A stretch of DNA of 64,000 nt. Source: Paramacrobiotus metropolitanus (Eukaryota > Tardigrada > Eutardigrada > Parachela > Macrobiotidae). The notes under the pieces were generated by a model. The model was given only the letters and a program-made list of their open reading frames with translations. It searched no databases and had not been told where the DNA came from. Shown one piece after another: positions 46,806 through 59,922 of this stretch (positions within the stretch are counted from its first letter, which is position 1; each line of letters opens with the position of its first letter). The stretch covers positions 1 to 64,000 of the forward strand of contig NW_026570474.1 of NCBI RefSeq assembly GCF_019649055.1, in the 5' to 3' direction. The translations under genes and the position numbers were made by a program.

Positions 46806-47538
46806 ACAACAACAACAACTTTATTCCCCCAGATTTCTTCTGGCAGGGGCACACCATGCGTTGTGCCATATATACTTAAACATTAGATACAATACAGAAC
46901 AAATCTTTACAAGAGTATGACAACAGACAATAGTGGTAATAAAAAAGAAAAAATTAGATTTAAATAGTTATTTTAAACGTTGTTCAGAAGAAGGTTGTAG
47001 TTCACATTTGAATGCGTTCGCACATGTATTAAAATTATGGAGGTAACAACAAAATCTCCTCGCCATATGCTTTGCGACTATCCTTCAAGATCTGGTTAAG
47101 AAAATTGCTAATATAAAAAAACAACATTTTCTCGTTCTCCGTCGGCATATCTTTCCTCCGTAATATGCCCTGTATGATTTCCAGCAATCCACCATCCGGT
47201 ACTGTAATGCCCAAGGAAATAAGACGCTCCTTCAGTTTTTCTCTATGTAGGAAATATGCTGGACACTCGTTCAGGGCATGCTGCTCATCCTCCACAACTT
47301 CGCAGAAGGTGCACACTAGCTCCTCCCGTGGTACTCCACTCCATCGTCCTGTCTCTACAGCAAGATGGTGGTTTGAGGTCAGCATCTTCATCCAGTGTTC
47401 ACTGTCCTTTACAGGCATACTTTGTAAACGTAATGATACTGTAAACGTTATAGTATATACGGCTTGTTTTCGAACGGTTGATACCATTATAAGAGAATAG
47501 TTTAGCATTGCTGGCAGTGTAACTGTGCAACCATCCAC
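46806..47538 (-). mobile_element. LINE 3' end with (GTT)n tail
   Basis: A minus-strand frame (47538-47035) encodes the C-terminal end of a non-LTR retrotransposon ORF2: NHHLAVETGRW, VPREELVCTFC, VEDEQHALNECPAYF. It has the Cys-x2-Cys...His-x4-Cys finger typical of the region after reverse transcriptase. It is followed by a 3' UTR, AATAAA (46820-46825, minus) and a GTT-repeat tail (46806-46818), which is how many LINE clades end. No reverse transcriptase domain is present, so the copy is 5'-truncated. Confidence 0.85.
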
Positions 47539-48228
47539 AGTTGCTGGTTAAGTTACTTAAGTAAGCCGCTGACCGCTGGTTGTGTTCCACACTATCGACT
47601 TGAACGCTAAGTTTGAGTGCTATCGACTCATTCAATTTTGCTGAATCTCCCAAGCTTGGACTTTATAAGGATATTAGCAATTACATTTACCGCAAAAGCC
47701 TTATATACTTGCACAAAGATACAGGATCAGAAATTCAGCAAATTTTCCAATTTAGAATATGCCTTTTAATTTGAAACCGGTCAAAGCAAAATTCTAATTG
47801 CCGGTTCCCGAGCACCAGAGAAACTTCAGGCGGCGGCTATGGAGTAAAACGTACAAAATCGATTTTGCATTCTTATCACTTACGCAAAGTGAAATAATGT
47901 TTCATAAGCGTGTTTCCGCATGTACTGAAATTTCTTAACAGCGACAAAAAGTGTCACAGAAGGCAGCTTGTCCTAAATTTTTGAAGTTGGTTTGGTTTAA
48001 ACAATAACCGATTGAGACGCAAGAATTGGAGTTATCTTGCAAGTCCAAAGCAAACAACCAGCCGTCAAAAACTGCATTAAACCGTCGCCTTTTTGCGGTT
48101 GCATCAGTTACAATGCGGCTGTTAACGGCTTTTTCCATAATAATAATTTTTTTCAATTTTGGTTCAATCCACACACACCTAAGAGGCTAATTTCAGAGAT
48201 GAAATGGGTGCTAGAATGAGCGCGTTCT
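47539..48228. other. Intergenic, nothing recognised
   Basis: No supported gene. The LINE might extend a little into this region in another frame. Confidence 0.4.
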
Positions 48229-48622
48229 CATTCCAGCAGCACGCTGCTGGAATGAAAATCTTTGAAAATTCGTAACTTTGTTATTTGCCGTGCAAAATGT
48301 TTTTTGTATGCGCTTAAAAAATATAAAATAATGCATACTATTAGGCAGAATAACCGATTTTCTGGTTTTGTCTCAAGGTTTGGCACTGTGAGCATACGTG
48401 CTTAGCATAGTCGCCTATGATTAATCTAGAATGAATCTTCTATAGACAGGTGTGTTAACAACAAAGGCTCACAATGAATAACCAAAAATGAAAACGAAAA
48501 ATCATTTGTTCTGCCTAATGGTATGCGTTATTTTGTATCTTTTAAGCTTATACAAAAGAATTTAACACGAAAATTAACAAAGTTACGAATTCTTGAAGAT
48601 CTTCATTCCAGCGGCGTGCTGC
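48229..48622. repeat. Fold-back element, about 150-bp arms
   Basis: The left arm (about 48229-48380) and right arm (about 48480-48622) are inverted copies with roughly 80% identity. Shared strings include aattcgtaactttgtta and attaggcagaa. The left end carries its own palindrome (CATTCCAGCAGC and its complement, 48229-48254). A loop of about 100 bp separates the arms. No coding sequence is inside, so this is a non-autonomous fold-back element. Confidence 0.8.
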
Positions 48623-49116
48623 ATGAGCCACCGCACGCGTACTTCAGCTACGTTGCTGCTAGACAGCTGGCAAAACTTTCCCAGCAGTATGGCAAAGAAA
48701 ATCGACAATGAATTACTGCTCTGTAAATGGTATGCTCTCGTCGAACGTTGTATAGTAATAACCACCCTCCAAAATTGTTGCAGTCAGGAGCGTGTCACAA
48801 TTTGGTTACAGACTCCCGTACGCCGTTCAGAAACAAGCCGTATATAGACAATAGAAAGTCTCATGTATTCTCGATATATACCACAGCCAACGGAACTATT
48901 TCCGCGAGGAAATGCCACGAAGTGTTTTAATACAAATAATCACCCCAGTAATACCGCACACTTTATTTCGTACAGTAAAACTTTGACTTTGTAGAACCAC
49001 ATGTGAAATTTCAGAGGACTCACTTTTTACCCATTCTGAAAGATTTTTTAATTTTAGTCAGAGTATTTGTCACATCGCTAAGTCCGGTACGAGTGTTTCT
49101 TTTTCGCTTATTTTTC

Positions 49117-49500
49117 TCATATGTGCGCCTTTCTTTTCGTACGCACGCCCTTCAGTTTATTCCAGAACGAAGAGTAAGGAACCTTGTACTTTTTCGCTGC
49201 AGCGTACTGTGACAGGTTCCCCGTTCTACAAGCCTTCAGCGCCAAGGCCATACGATCATCGTACGCTGCTGGTAAAGGCACGTCGCTGGCAGGTTCCTCC
49301 ACACAATTCTCACTCAACGGTAGGCCCGAAACAACGCTGATACTCGCGCAAGAAATCTCCATCGCAGGTGCAGAAAACAAACTGGCAGGTAGCCGTACGT
49401 CGGTGATATTCTCATCGTAGTACATCTCGCCAGATGAATCTTTATATTTAGATGGTAATTTTATAACATTATTATCAAGAGCTTGGTTAATTAATGTCAG
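49117..49500 (-). CDS. Exon with pipsqueak-type HTH
   Basis: The open minus frame runs from about 49500 to a stop at 49117, with an ATG at 49425. Its C-terminal part (MALALKACRTGNLSQYAAAK then KYKVPYSSFWNKLKG) has the three-helix pattern of a pipsqueak/CENP-B-like helix-turn-helix, followed by a basic end (RTKRKAHI). The upstream part is acidic and Ser/Pro-rich. Such domains occur in BTB-psq transcription factors and in Tigger/pogo-like transposases. No transposase catalytic domain or BTB domain was found nearby, so this may be the last exon of a larger gene or a stranded relic. Confidence 0.5.
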   Translation of the reverse strand: MTLINQALDNNVIKLPSKYKDSSGEMYYDENITDVRLPASLFSAPAMEISCASISVVSGLPLSENCVEEPASDVPLPAAYDDRMALALKACRTGNLSQYAAAKKYKVPYSSFWNKLKGVRTKRKAHI

Positions 49501-51127
49501 TCACTGGTTACTGGAAATTCTGCGGAGAAACAAAGTTATAAAACCAAAACAAAATTCGCATTTAAATTTTAATACGAGTGTGCGTTACAGTAAATAGCAG
49601 GCCGTGTTCAGCTAACGGGTGCGTGACGGCGCGCGGCTACCGCCAGCCTAAGGTGGCTGACAGTGTTGCACAGCACGCAAATGGTTATCAGATTCTCTCG
49701 CTACCCTAGTTTTTTTGTCTATCACATGTACTAAGCTCGTCCTCGTATCAATTGTTTTTCTGCTGGGATTAATTGCGGTGTTGCCGTAAATTGCGGAATA
49801 GTCGGAATACAGAGCAAAGCGATATACATACTCACATTGTCACAATGTTAATGAGTACTACCGTAATACTTACTTACTGACAATGAAATAGGCATGTACA
49901 GACTATAGACCAAATTATATAAAGTATACTTACTCGTATGAAGGATATTCCAAATTGTATTCTCCATGAATAACCAATTCAGAATACTCGGTGCGTTTCC
50001 TATATCACCCAAATTTTTGTAGTTGTTCTGCCTGCAACATAATTTCTGCAGAGCCGGGATGTCTCTGCAGTCCAATATGCTGAATAATATCCCATTTCTG
50101 TAAAAAGCCGGCGATTTTAAAGCAGAATATTGCAACAAAAGCACTTTTGGAATACCTCACGTGTTTTATATAAAGCGGGCATGGGGATGATTGGCATTGT
50201 CAACCCGAGAGCGAGCGACGACGGTGTTGCCTCCGGAAGTGGTGAAAAGAGTGCGTACAATTAATGCAAGGGAAGAGAAGATCAAAGAGTTATTCCTTGC
50301 CACAAAGCTAGACGAAACTTTAACACTACATGTCCGGATTTAGTTCGATGCTACACCTTGGAATTCCCATTTTTTCACCTGCACCGAGCCGCACACTGTA
50401 AAAGACGTACTCTTGAATTTAACGAAGTAGTGTTTTAACGCTCTTATAGCCTCTACCCTAGCGCATATTCACCATGTATCTGTACTGCGAAATTAATTTC
50501 ACTTTATTGCACACTTGTTGTATCTCCGGAGAAAAACAAAGAACAGTTTTGTTGTGTGCAATGAACCTGTATGTCATTCCGTCTTCATACGTAGCAAATC
50601 GCGACTACAGATACGTCATCTAAAGACCAATATCATAAGCGAATTCGATAATATGTAATTATTATTGGCCTATTGTCAGTTTGTTATTGTTATTAGCCTA
50701 TAACTGTTAATCGTATAACTATTAACTATGCACCTCACAAATTTCGAATTACGAGTATAATAATTCAGTTTTCAGTAATTATAGTGTGGTTTTCTGATTA
50801 CATTGTTAATAAATTATCTGTGGAAATGCGATTAAGAACAAAAATGGCCATGAGACGACGAATGTACAAATTAACCGGAAGACAGCGCAGTTTCGTTTGT
50901 GATAAAGAAACACGCCCAAACATTTTATTTTACCACATATGTATTATTTGTCCAACACGCTAAACATTCTGCTGTACAAAACACCCTTCACTGGCGACTG
51001 CAACACAGTCAACTGTCAAGACAAGTCAAACGTGGAATAAAATCAATTAAATTAACTAGTAATCAATTTTAAACGGAATTAAACCGGCAACAACCGCAAA
51101 CAGAGAAAACCACCAGTGTGCATTGTT
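49501..51127. other. Intergenic, with an isolated TATA motif
   Basis: No supported gene. TATATAAAG at about 50169-50177 (+) is a good TATA match, but only a 25-codon frame follows. A minus-strand AATAAA at 50924-50929 may end the NUS1 transcript. Confidence 0.4.
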
Positions 51128-53304
51128 TTACCGCCCGATCCGCTGCTCGACCCGCGAGTACCGGTACAGGGCCCAGCGGAATTCTTGGAAAGACACAGAG
51201 TCCCATCGTGGACAATATCTGCAGAATATAAACAACGGAATTCATTAAAAAATTTGTTATAATTATTTTAATTGAATTTATTAACAAAATTTGTTAATAT
51301 TGTTAAATTAGTAATATTATTTAATAATATTATCGAAAGCAATAACAGCGCTCGACAACCACTAACACGAACAGAATTAACAACGAAAAAATTCTTAACA
51401 TACACTGTACCCTGAACGATAATTGCACAGTAAATATTCAAGAAATAAAAAAAAACATTGGAAAACACAAAACAATTATTGAAACGTCTGGTGTCAATAT
51501 CAAAAATTAAATACAGAAACGGGAGGAGGAAATCAAAGAACAATCAGCAAATTTCAAACATACAACTAAAAAAACGCTAAATTATACGGTTTACAGGGTA
51601 CATTATAAAATGTTACGACGACTTACATAATTTCACTTAATCGCACGTGCCAAGGCAAGTATCCAGCAAGACTGTTGGTCCGCCCGATTTTCAATATTAA
51701 TTCCGGATCCGGAAAAGGCTGCTTATCTACAACGCAAAAGTTTATTCAACTTTGGTGCTTTCTGTTGCAGACTGAAAGATTAAAAGCCAAACTGCAGACA
51801 AATCTTGGCAGTACACTGCACGAAAAACAAAACCACGCGCAAACACATTTTAAAAAAATAAAAGCGTCAAGTCTGTTTATCCGTGGGCTGAAATGCACAT
51901 AGCCAACGTATAGAGATGCGAAAAATAATACTTAAAACGCGCTAAAAGATGCAAACATGTATGCGAAATAGGCAGCGCAGAAATTAAAACCAATATCCAG
52001 GTTGACCAAGTGAGTACCGTACCTGAAATGTACGACTGAAGTACATTCTGATCAATGTCCTCGGTGGATAGCGTTCCATTTAGCACATCCCGACAGACAT
52101 CCTCGGCACATTTGGCAATATTCGATTTCCCATCCGACTCCGACAGAAATATCACATTGACACCTGCAATAAGCAATCAAAGCCACACTGCTCCAGTATT
52201 CCTTCAAAATCAAAACATAAAAAATTATAAATATTCGTAACTCACCGAAAACAGCAAATAAACATTATCAGCAAAACTAACATTAACTCGTATCCAAATA
52301 CAAACATGCTTAAAAATAAAAAATATTAGACAAGCTTTTTGAACTGCAAGGAAACCAAATCTAAATGCAGCATCCACCAAAACTTAAAATCATAGCACAC
52401 AAAATTATTTAATATACAAAAATACTAAATAGCAAATTTCTTCGTCAGTGCAACTTACCATATCATAAATTTTTAAAATAAACAAAAATATTGGAAAACA
52501 AAATTTTTCACACGGAAAGAAATAAAGCCTAAAATGTGGAGAAAAAAAGGAATATTTTACATCATAAAGCTCAATTTATTATGCAGTAATAGTGTAATAC
52601 TGTACAGTATAATAGTTTTTAATGACGATGGAGCTTCCACGTCATCACGCTGAAACCCCCAATTCCGCGTAAAACCACAAAGTCCATGCAGAATAAATGA
52701 CTTACCGTTAAAATTAATCATCTTTTCGTCCACGGCGACAGGCTTCTTAACACCGTTCTTCCGTACCCCATCCCGCAGGAGAAACTGCGACGCGGGAACC
52801 TCCTGCATCAGTCTGCTTCGCACTTCCCTCACCCGACTCATCCACACCCCTGCAACACCCCGCAACATCAACTACCGCCCCCCTGCAGCAAAACTATCAC
52901 GCAGCCGTACCCTGTGCATCATACACACTGACGTAGGCCACGCCAAAGGCGGCGGACCACGTGACGAGCTCCAGGAGGTTCTCCAGGGGAAAGCGCGACG
53001 GCGTCGCGGCGAAGACGATGCCCAGATGCACGGGGATCTTGGACAGGCACTGGCGGTCGCGGCGCGCCGTGTCGGCGTAGTCAGCGGGGTGGATGGTGTG
53101 GCGGGCGTGCCGCCAGCGCCAGATGATGGACACCGTGAAGGTGTACGCGGAGATGAGGAGATGTAGCAGCTGCCACAGCAGCAGCAGTACGGCGGAGCGC
53201 AGGGGACTGAAAATACCCATGGACAGCTGGAGATAATACAGGGATTTCAACATAACACTGTTAAAGGATGGGCCAGGCGTCAGCAATATCGATATCACCA
53301 CCAT
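51128..53304 (-). CDS. NUS1: NUS1 / Nogo-B receptor, dehydrodolichyl diphosphate synthase subunit
   Basis: Five minus-strand exons join perfectly: 53304-52911, 52849-52706, 52163-52023, 51726-51627 and 51218-51128 (phases 1, 1, 1, 2). The product is 289 residues, against 293 in human. NUS1 pairs with DHDDS in the ER membrane as the cis-prenyltransferase that makes the dolichol backbone. The N-terminal half has membrane segments (LLLLWQLLHLLISAYTFTV). The prenyltransferase-like half has KIPVHLGIVFA, ELVTWSAAFGVAYVSVYDAQ and PDPELILKIGRTNSLAG, then YLPWHVRLSEI. It ends in VEQRIGR with the RxG motif that completes the active site of the heterodimer. No catalytic Asp is expected in this subunit. 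The ATG at 53304 is the first in frame, and an upstream exon is possible. Confidence 0.94.
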
Positions 53305-54509
53305 GAGCAAAACGTCCACAGGCCACAAATATACAACCAATTATTAATTCTGAAAAAGATGATCACTGAAAATTTCAAGTCTACAACTGGAAACACGTCT
53401 ACATACACGAGTGACGATAGCCGTGCGGTCAATCCCACTGTAAGTGGCAGCATTCCATTTCCAGTGACACCAATTCCATTTCCCTGTGTGATTTTTCCGC
53501 TGCAACATGAAGTACTGATTGTGCAGTACTTGCTTTACCGGTGTTTTTGCAGGTTTAAAGAAAAAGTAAAAAGAAAACCTTACTTAATATAATAGGCCTT
53601 TTTTAAAGAATAAGTCAACCGTAAAACAGAAAAGTAAATAGTAAAGCAAAAATACGAGAAGCTGATTGACTCGTGACCATGAGAACTAAATAGTACAATA
53701 CAATACACTACATAGCAGTGAATATTTTGGTTAGTAAATTGCACAGTTCAATGTTATATTTGTTTTTCACTGTTATATTTCTTTGCAACGAATTTAAATG
53801 CTAATGTAATTACGTCTTACAATTAAATATACATAAGTACATACGTTGTACTTCGAAGCTAGCAATTTTTGTAATTAGCACCATTATACGAGAATGCAAG
53901 TATTTTAATTCATATTCGGTGGAGTATCAAAACTGATGTGTATGCTATCAATTTAATATAGAAAGATACAACATGCTTTGATTGCTTTCCCCCTTTCCAA
54001 ATTAACATGTCAGCTACAGTCATGTGGCAGCCAGGTTATGACTTTATTTAAAAGAGAAGTTTCTGCGATCATAAACCGGTAAAGGTGTATTTACAATATT
54101 CCACAAGAACCCTTCACCACCGATATCTCCGGCTATTGGCTGTCTGCACGAAATCTCTGGTGGCCGAAATGAATGGACACGGGTAGGGGCACAACAACCT
54201 TCTGATCGGCTGGAACCTGCCAACCTGGGAGACGCTGTGGCGCTGCGCTTACGGTTAGAAGTAAGTACCAATACGAACACCGCACCAGTGTATACGATAT
54301 AATTATGTGTAGCGATATTCGTATTTGAGCGGATGACCCTGGCTAGTGGCTATTACGGCTCGAGCTGTAAGTTCAGCACAGAACGGAAACGGGCATGCAC
54401 ATACGAATCGCTCTCCGCTGTTTTTAAGCGCTCCTTTGCGGCGGCTGGATTGGGAATAAGACGGGAGCTCACCAAAGTGACGGCAAGCGAGCGGACGGTG
54501 TGATATTAT
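53305..54509. other. Intergenic upstream of NUS1
   Basis: No supported gene. A minus frame at about 54050-54280 reads coding-like in two frames (for example PLPVSIHFGHQRF), but lacks any recognisable family. Confidence 0.35.
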
Positions 54510-54933
54510 TAGCCTATTTCAGATTGCACGGTTTTGTTAGTTTCGGCTCCGGTTCCATGTGGAACCTTCCGTTCCGGGTTGTTTTACGTCCGTTCGCGAC
54601 GTTAGCAGCTGTAACCTAGCGTCGTGCGGTGACGCGTAAAAACTGTCTGCCTTACGCGGATGCTTGCAACGGCTCAGACACATGAGTGAATGGCAGGCCA
54701 GCGTATGCTGCCCGTGGATCTTTTTTGAGCACTCAGACCGCCGACCGTTAGCAGGGTGGTCACGTCCTCGCGCGCACTCGACTCGATTAATTTTTTCGTT
54801 GCTGTACGTGACCAAATTCTAACCGCACAAAGATCTGAAGCAGTTTTCATCCTGCCAACGTACTGTACTGCTTATCTGACGCCGTGCGATTCTATGTACG
54901 GAGCCTCTACCGTATGCAATCTGAAATAGGCTA
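54510..54933. mobile_element. MITE-like element with 19-bp TIRs
   Basis: The termini TAGCCTATTTCAGATTGCA (54510-54528) and its exact complement (54915-54933) bound 424 bp. Pairing continues inward (CGGT) after a 2-nt indel. If AGCC is taken as the first base, ATT flanks both sides and could be a 3-bp target duplication. There is no transposase inside. This fits a small non-autonomous DNA transposon. Confidence 0.75.
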
Positions 54934-57335
54934 TTGACTGACCTAATACAGGAAAGAGAAAGCACTTAGCTGGGAAGTAACCTATCGAAGACTGAACGCT
55001 CTGTCATGTGTTATGCCACCGTACCCGTTCGGTTTGGTTTTTGGCTCACTGCATCATTCTGCAGACGTATACATTCTCCGTCGTACAGTAATCTGTAGCT
55101 GCCACTTGATTGCCAGCATTTGCAAAGAAACGGAATGTTTTCTTGTCCGCTGCTCGTATGTTGGCGGAAAGCAGACAGTGCGAAGACAATTTAAGCCGAC
55201 CGAAATCTTCGAATGAAGTGTAGCAAAGGTCATTCATGTGTCCATGGCGTTTTTAACAGCATGATACTTATCCATTCACGACAGGCCATCGATATTAGTG
55301 ATAAAACGATAATGAATGGCATTTGTTATTTTATGTGGTCCATGCCAGGACTCAAGGACCACATAATAATTTATATGTGGTTCATGTAAGAACTTAGTTA
55401 GCGTCGTTAGTACCACTCGAAACACACGATAAAGTGCTCTGTAAGTTAAAGTGAGATTTTGGTTTATAGAAACCAGCCACCAGATTCGAAGTTTAAAGTG
55501 TTCTGTAGTTAAAGGAACCCTCTGGGTTCTTTTAAGATACAGAACATCCATACTTTAGCGCGCAGTCACAAAACACAAGCTAAACAAAAACGCTCTGTAA
55601 GTTACAGAACACTTTTACAGTGCGTCTCGAGCGCCCCTATTGATACACCGATATCAACGACATATACACCTATCCACCACATACTGGTCGTTCAAAAAAT
55701 GTTGCGCTAATAACTAACGTCTTCTGTTTCTGTCATATCGGTGATGGCCGGTTGGAGAAAAATGAGAAAACAGATTTGGACGGTAGGCGACAGATTTGTT
55801 TGTTTGCGCTGGTAACAGTGCGGAGAATGCTCACGCGGCTACGGGTTTCGAGAATAGAGAGCAATCTCGGTTTGGGCGCGACGCAGTTGGGCATTGAGAA
55901 AGCTTATTTCCTGCCACTTCATCATGAGATCGTGAGCAATGCTTTTATTTTACTTCACTTTTTTTAATTTCATACGATGATCTGCAAGCGCCACTTGAAC
56001 CCGGCTTCCGACTGCTGCAACTGCCCTACCGCTTAATCGACAGTTTACACACTTTTGCTAGAATAGTATCTACTGTTTACTTACTATGCGCGCCATTAAT
56101 TCTCGTCTCGTAGCAACGTATGACGAAATGTGAGTAGTTTCATAATTCAAAAAACCTATGGAATTTCGTGTACTACATTGTAGAACTATGTACAAGTATG
56201 TTTTTTTAGTCAGCTGCTAACCTGCTACCTGTGAGCGTCAAGGAAAGGACTGTGTGTATGTAAGTATGTTCTAAACTGTGAACTATTTAGATGACACCGG
56301 CAGCTCTAGAAAAACGCGAATGTGGTAGGCACACATATTTTTATTCTTTGCTACCTGAATACAAATCGGTTAACATTTGCACATTTCAATAGCCCTAAGT
56401 AATTAATTTACATAGTAAACTAAAGAGCTACGAGTAGTTTGCAAAAACTGATCATGTGGTGTGTGGAGACGGTCGCAGTTTCTTGTGCCATTACATCCAC
56501 GGCTCGAAATACTGGCACTACCGGTAAATATTAGTCTACCGAAAACTTTTTCTTAATCGCTGTCGATTTATCGGTGATGTAAATTGTTTTCTGACACCAT
56601 CGATTTCAATAACTGGATCCTTACGCCCTTCTGTACTGTTACACGTTTTCGCCATTGCATAATCAGTTCAGCAATTTTTTCCCACTTACGGATACTGCAT
56701 CAACATCGATATGACTATCGTAGACTAGTGGCTGTCTATGTAGAGTCCGGATTTAAAGAGTACTTACTATAGAGCACAATTTTGTCCAGGAGACTGCAGT
56801 TATTAAACGCACGAAATAAATCAAGACCAGTTCAAAAAGGCAATTGGAATTTTGAAAATGTTTTCTTTTGGTTGAAATGTACTTATGGAAGTTTTGAAAT
56901 TACTGGCCCGAAATACTGGCACTACCGGTAAATATTAATTTACCGAAAACTTTTTCTTAATCGCTACGGTAGTCATAGCCCAATTGAGACTACATTCCAT
57001 TTAACTCGTGCAGCTTAATCTCAAGTTCAACCGTAGTTCGTAGGCAAATAAAGCTCCACTTGATGTTGTTTGCGGCAGTTGAATGATAACAGTTCTCAAT
57101 ATGGTTTTATGGTTTTATGCCAATGAACGCTTTGGCCGGGATCAATTTCAAACGGAAAATGTGGCGTTATCGGTACAGTGTACATCGCGTAGCGTTTTAC
57201 AGTAAGATACAATACGAGGAGCGAAGTAGTCGCTTGGGTAGCGCATGTGCGCAGTTCGTTGTCAACTTCAGAACTTTGAAGTTTTAAAATTGTGACCGTG
57301 ACGCAAGTTAAAATTTATCGACTGACTACTGCTAT
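54934..57335. other. Repeat-rich intergenic region
   Basis: No supported gene. It holds a hairpin TTATGTGGTCC/GGACCACATAA near 55332-55367. Several related ctctgtaagttacag strings lie at 55436-55620. A 60-bp direct repeat is listed separately. Confidence 0.45.
56505..56966. repeat. 60-bp direct repeat pair
   Basis: The copies at 56505-56563 and 56908-56966 share cgaaatactggcactaccgg and ccgaaaactttttcttaatc with only a few mismatches. They are separated by about 345 bp. Confidence 0.75.
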
Positions 57336-59526
57336 ATGCAGTTGTACAGTGCAGTTGACAGCTGTGATGCTTTTCTAAAGGCATTACGGTGTTACTTTTT
57401 AATTTTTTCGTTTGGAGTGGAAGTTGCAACATACGAAGTAACTAGTTATTTACGACAGTGTGGATACTGTATCGATCGCAGTCTGCAAATGTTCGTCCCG
57501 AGAATTCGCCATCCTTTGTTGCTTTTTCTGGCAGTCATATTTATCTTGGCGACGATCTATTATTTCTTGCCCTCCTACCAACAACCTGAATCGCATTTGC
57601 AGAGTATTCACTGCGACAAACCTTGCATGACTTCTTGCGGCAATCAGATTATTAAGGTAACGCCACAACAACTGCCTCGATCCAGTGTTGCTCTTCGATG
57701 GTTCCATGTGACGGATTTCAATCTCATCTGTGCAGTCGTCTTGGAGGAAGCATGGGATTCGTATGCCGATGCGTTTGACGAACAATTTCGCAGAACTTTC
57801 CTATCAGATTCGGTAAAGCTGAATTCCGTACTCTTACTGTAGTAATTCGGTAAAGCTTAATTCATAAACATGACCCGCAAAACTGCATTACATTGCCGGA
57901 TTCTGAGTGCCTAACCAACTACTGTATTTGTATCTATTTTGTAACACTTTATTGGGACTTGAGAGTTCAGCTGCTCTGCGTTGCGGCACTGTTGTCTCCA
58001 TTCTGCCTCCACTTGCAGTAACAACGAACGAGTAGCGGAAAAACTATAAGGGTTAGCGTAACAAGCAAATGGTTTAGACAGTACACCTCGAGTGTCCTTT
58101 AAGGAACTAGCCATCGCAGTGGACTGAAAAGACCACTTGAAATGCATAAATATGGTATCCGGTTAATAGGTTAATTGTAAAATCACAGCTTTGTTGATCT
58201 GTACAGAAGTGGAGCTGGCATAAGTAAAGCTGCGCTTTGACGTCGAAGCGCAACGCTTACACGGGCACGGAGCAAGTAAATTGATACCTCATCCTAGAAT
58301 AATTTTTATTCACGAATCACGTAACTGGCTCACGCGCCATATACTTTTAACTCGCTCTTTTTTTCGTGACCGGTGCATTCCGCGCCGCGTAATGCTTACA
58401 TTATTAAGTTTGCATCGAGCAAGTACTATATATTAGAGTTATTCTAATCAAATGAAGAAATTTACTTCTATCTGCCTGCTTTCAGGTTAAGCGTTTTATG
58501 ATGACATACAGAGATAACTGTCACCCTAGCCGGCTACTTTTCGGTGCCTTTCTCGGACATAGCCCCGGACTGGGATTCGGTTCCATCTTGAGCAATGGAT
58601 TAGGAGCATTTCACATCGCGGAGTTGACGGGGCGACGCTACCAGATTGTGCATCACGAATGGCCGTACGAAAAACTGAGCACATTTTTCGACGATTTTGC
58701 CGGTTTCACTCCGTGCCCTTTATTTGCTGAATTGTCCAAAGAACAAGCTGAGCGCTTGCTGAAAAACGCGGGCACTTACAATGTAACGTACGCCAGTAAC
58801 ACCGTAAAGGTCAGCCGCGATGTGGATGCCGCTCCGTTGAATCCGTCCAATGAATTCAACGCCATGCGCATCGTTTTAAGCGAATTGTATCGAGAAGACT
58901 TTCAGGGTTCCTTCCGCACCAAATCCCTGCTGACCAAATCGGTGTGGCAGTTGAAGCCGCAATTTCGTGAATTTATTAAAGTGCTGCTATCGAGTGTGCT
59001 ATCCCAAGGATTTGTCGGAGTGCACATGCGCCGCACGGACAAAATTACCAACAAGGAAATGGCGGATATTCCCATTGAACGGTTTGCTGACGCAATCCGC
59101 AAGCTCGTTGTAACGAAAGCGTATCCACGATGTGCCGTGTTTGTGATGACGGATGACGAATCTGCTTGTGATTTGCTGCGTACGCTTTTGCGGAGGGATG
59201 CTTGTGCGGTGTACACGATTGTGGACTTGACGCAGCTGCACGGATTTAATCCAATGCAGCTGTTTGTGGATCCTTTAAAGCAAGTAAAGCACGGTGTCCC
59301 GCGGCTAAACAGGGCCTACTGGACCAAACACACCACGCAGCTGATTATGGAGCTCACCATATTATCCCTCGCCTCGGACGTTGTCTGCACTTTAAGTTCT
59401 AATGCATGCAATTTGGTGGCGCTTTTACGCGGCTCACACAATGAAACTGTTCATTCCTTGGATCTAGACTGGTGTCCTTCGAATTACACGGGATATAACA
59501 CATCCTGCGTGCTGCACACGAACTGA
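57336..59526 (+). CDS. FUT8-like (GT23) fucosyltransferase
   Basis: Two exons, 57336-57812 (donor GTAAAG) and 58486-59526 (acceptor ctgctttcag), join in phase 0. Starting at Met 57489 gives 454 residues with a type II anchor (HPLLLFLAVIFILATIYYF) right after a short basic N-terminus. The ATG at 57336 would add 51 residues and is less typical. The luminal domain has GVHMRRTDK, which matches the GDP-fucose-binding VRRTDK motif of alpha-1,6-fucosyltransferases. It also has VFVMTDDES, ELTILSLASDVVCTLSSNAC and a closing VHSLDLDW. Family members add fucose to N-glycan cores in the Golgi. There is no SH3 or coiled-coil domain, so it is a divergent relative rather than an orthologue of FUT8. Confidence 0.82.
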
Positions 59527-59922
59527 GATTTTACATTGATGTTTTGCGGCCAGTGTAATGTATCAGATCTGGCTAGTATGCTGTATGTACAGTTTTCGTT
59601 TTCCTAATGTTTTCCTGATGATTCCTAATGTTTCATTTTCCTAATGTATATTTTATTTCTGGGTCAGCATTTTTTGTTGGAAGCGCTATTGGTGTAAAAG
59701 TATCAGATCAAGTACCAGATCAACACGAGGAGGCTGTCTCCACTATTAAACAGTTGGAGCTACCTGTGCAGTGTGCAGTAGCAAAAGTTACGCAGTAAAA
59801 CGAACGTTATCATATTATTGAATCGCCAAGATTTGTGAATGTTTCGATTCATTGCGCCGGCTCTGACTGTAGACCACAAGAAGCGCGAAGGTGAAGCGTT
59901 TTTTTTCAGTTTACGTACTTAA
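59527..59922. other. Spacer before the LINE
   Basis: No supported gene; a partly repetitive string (cctaatgt repeated) lies at 59605-59646. Confidence 0.4.
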
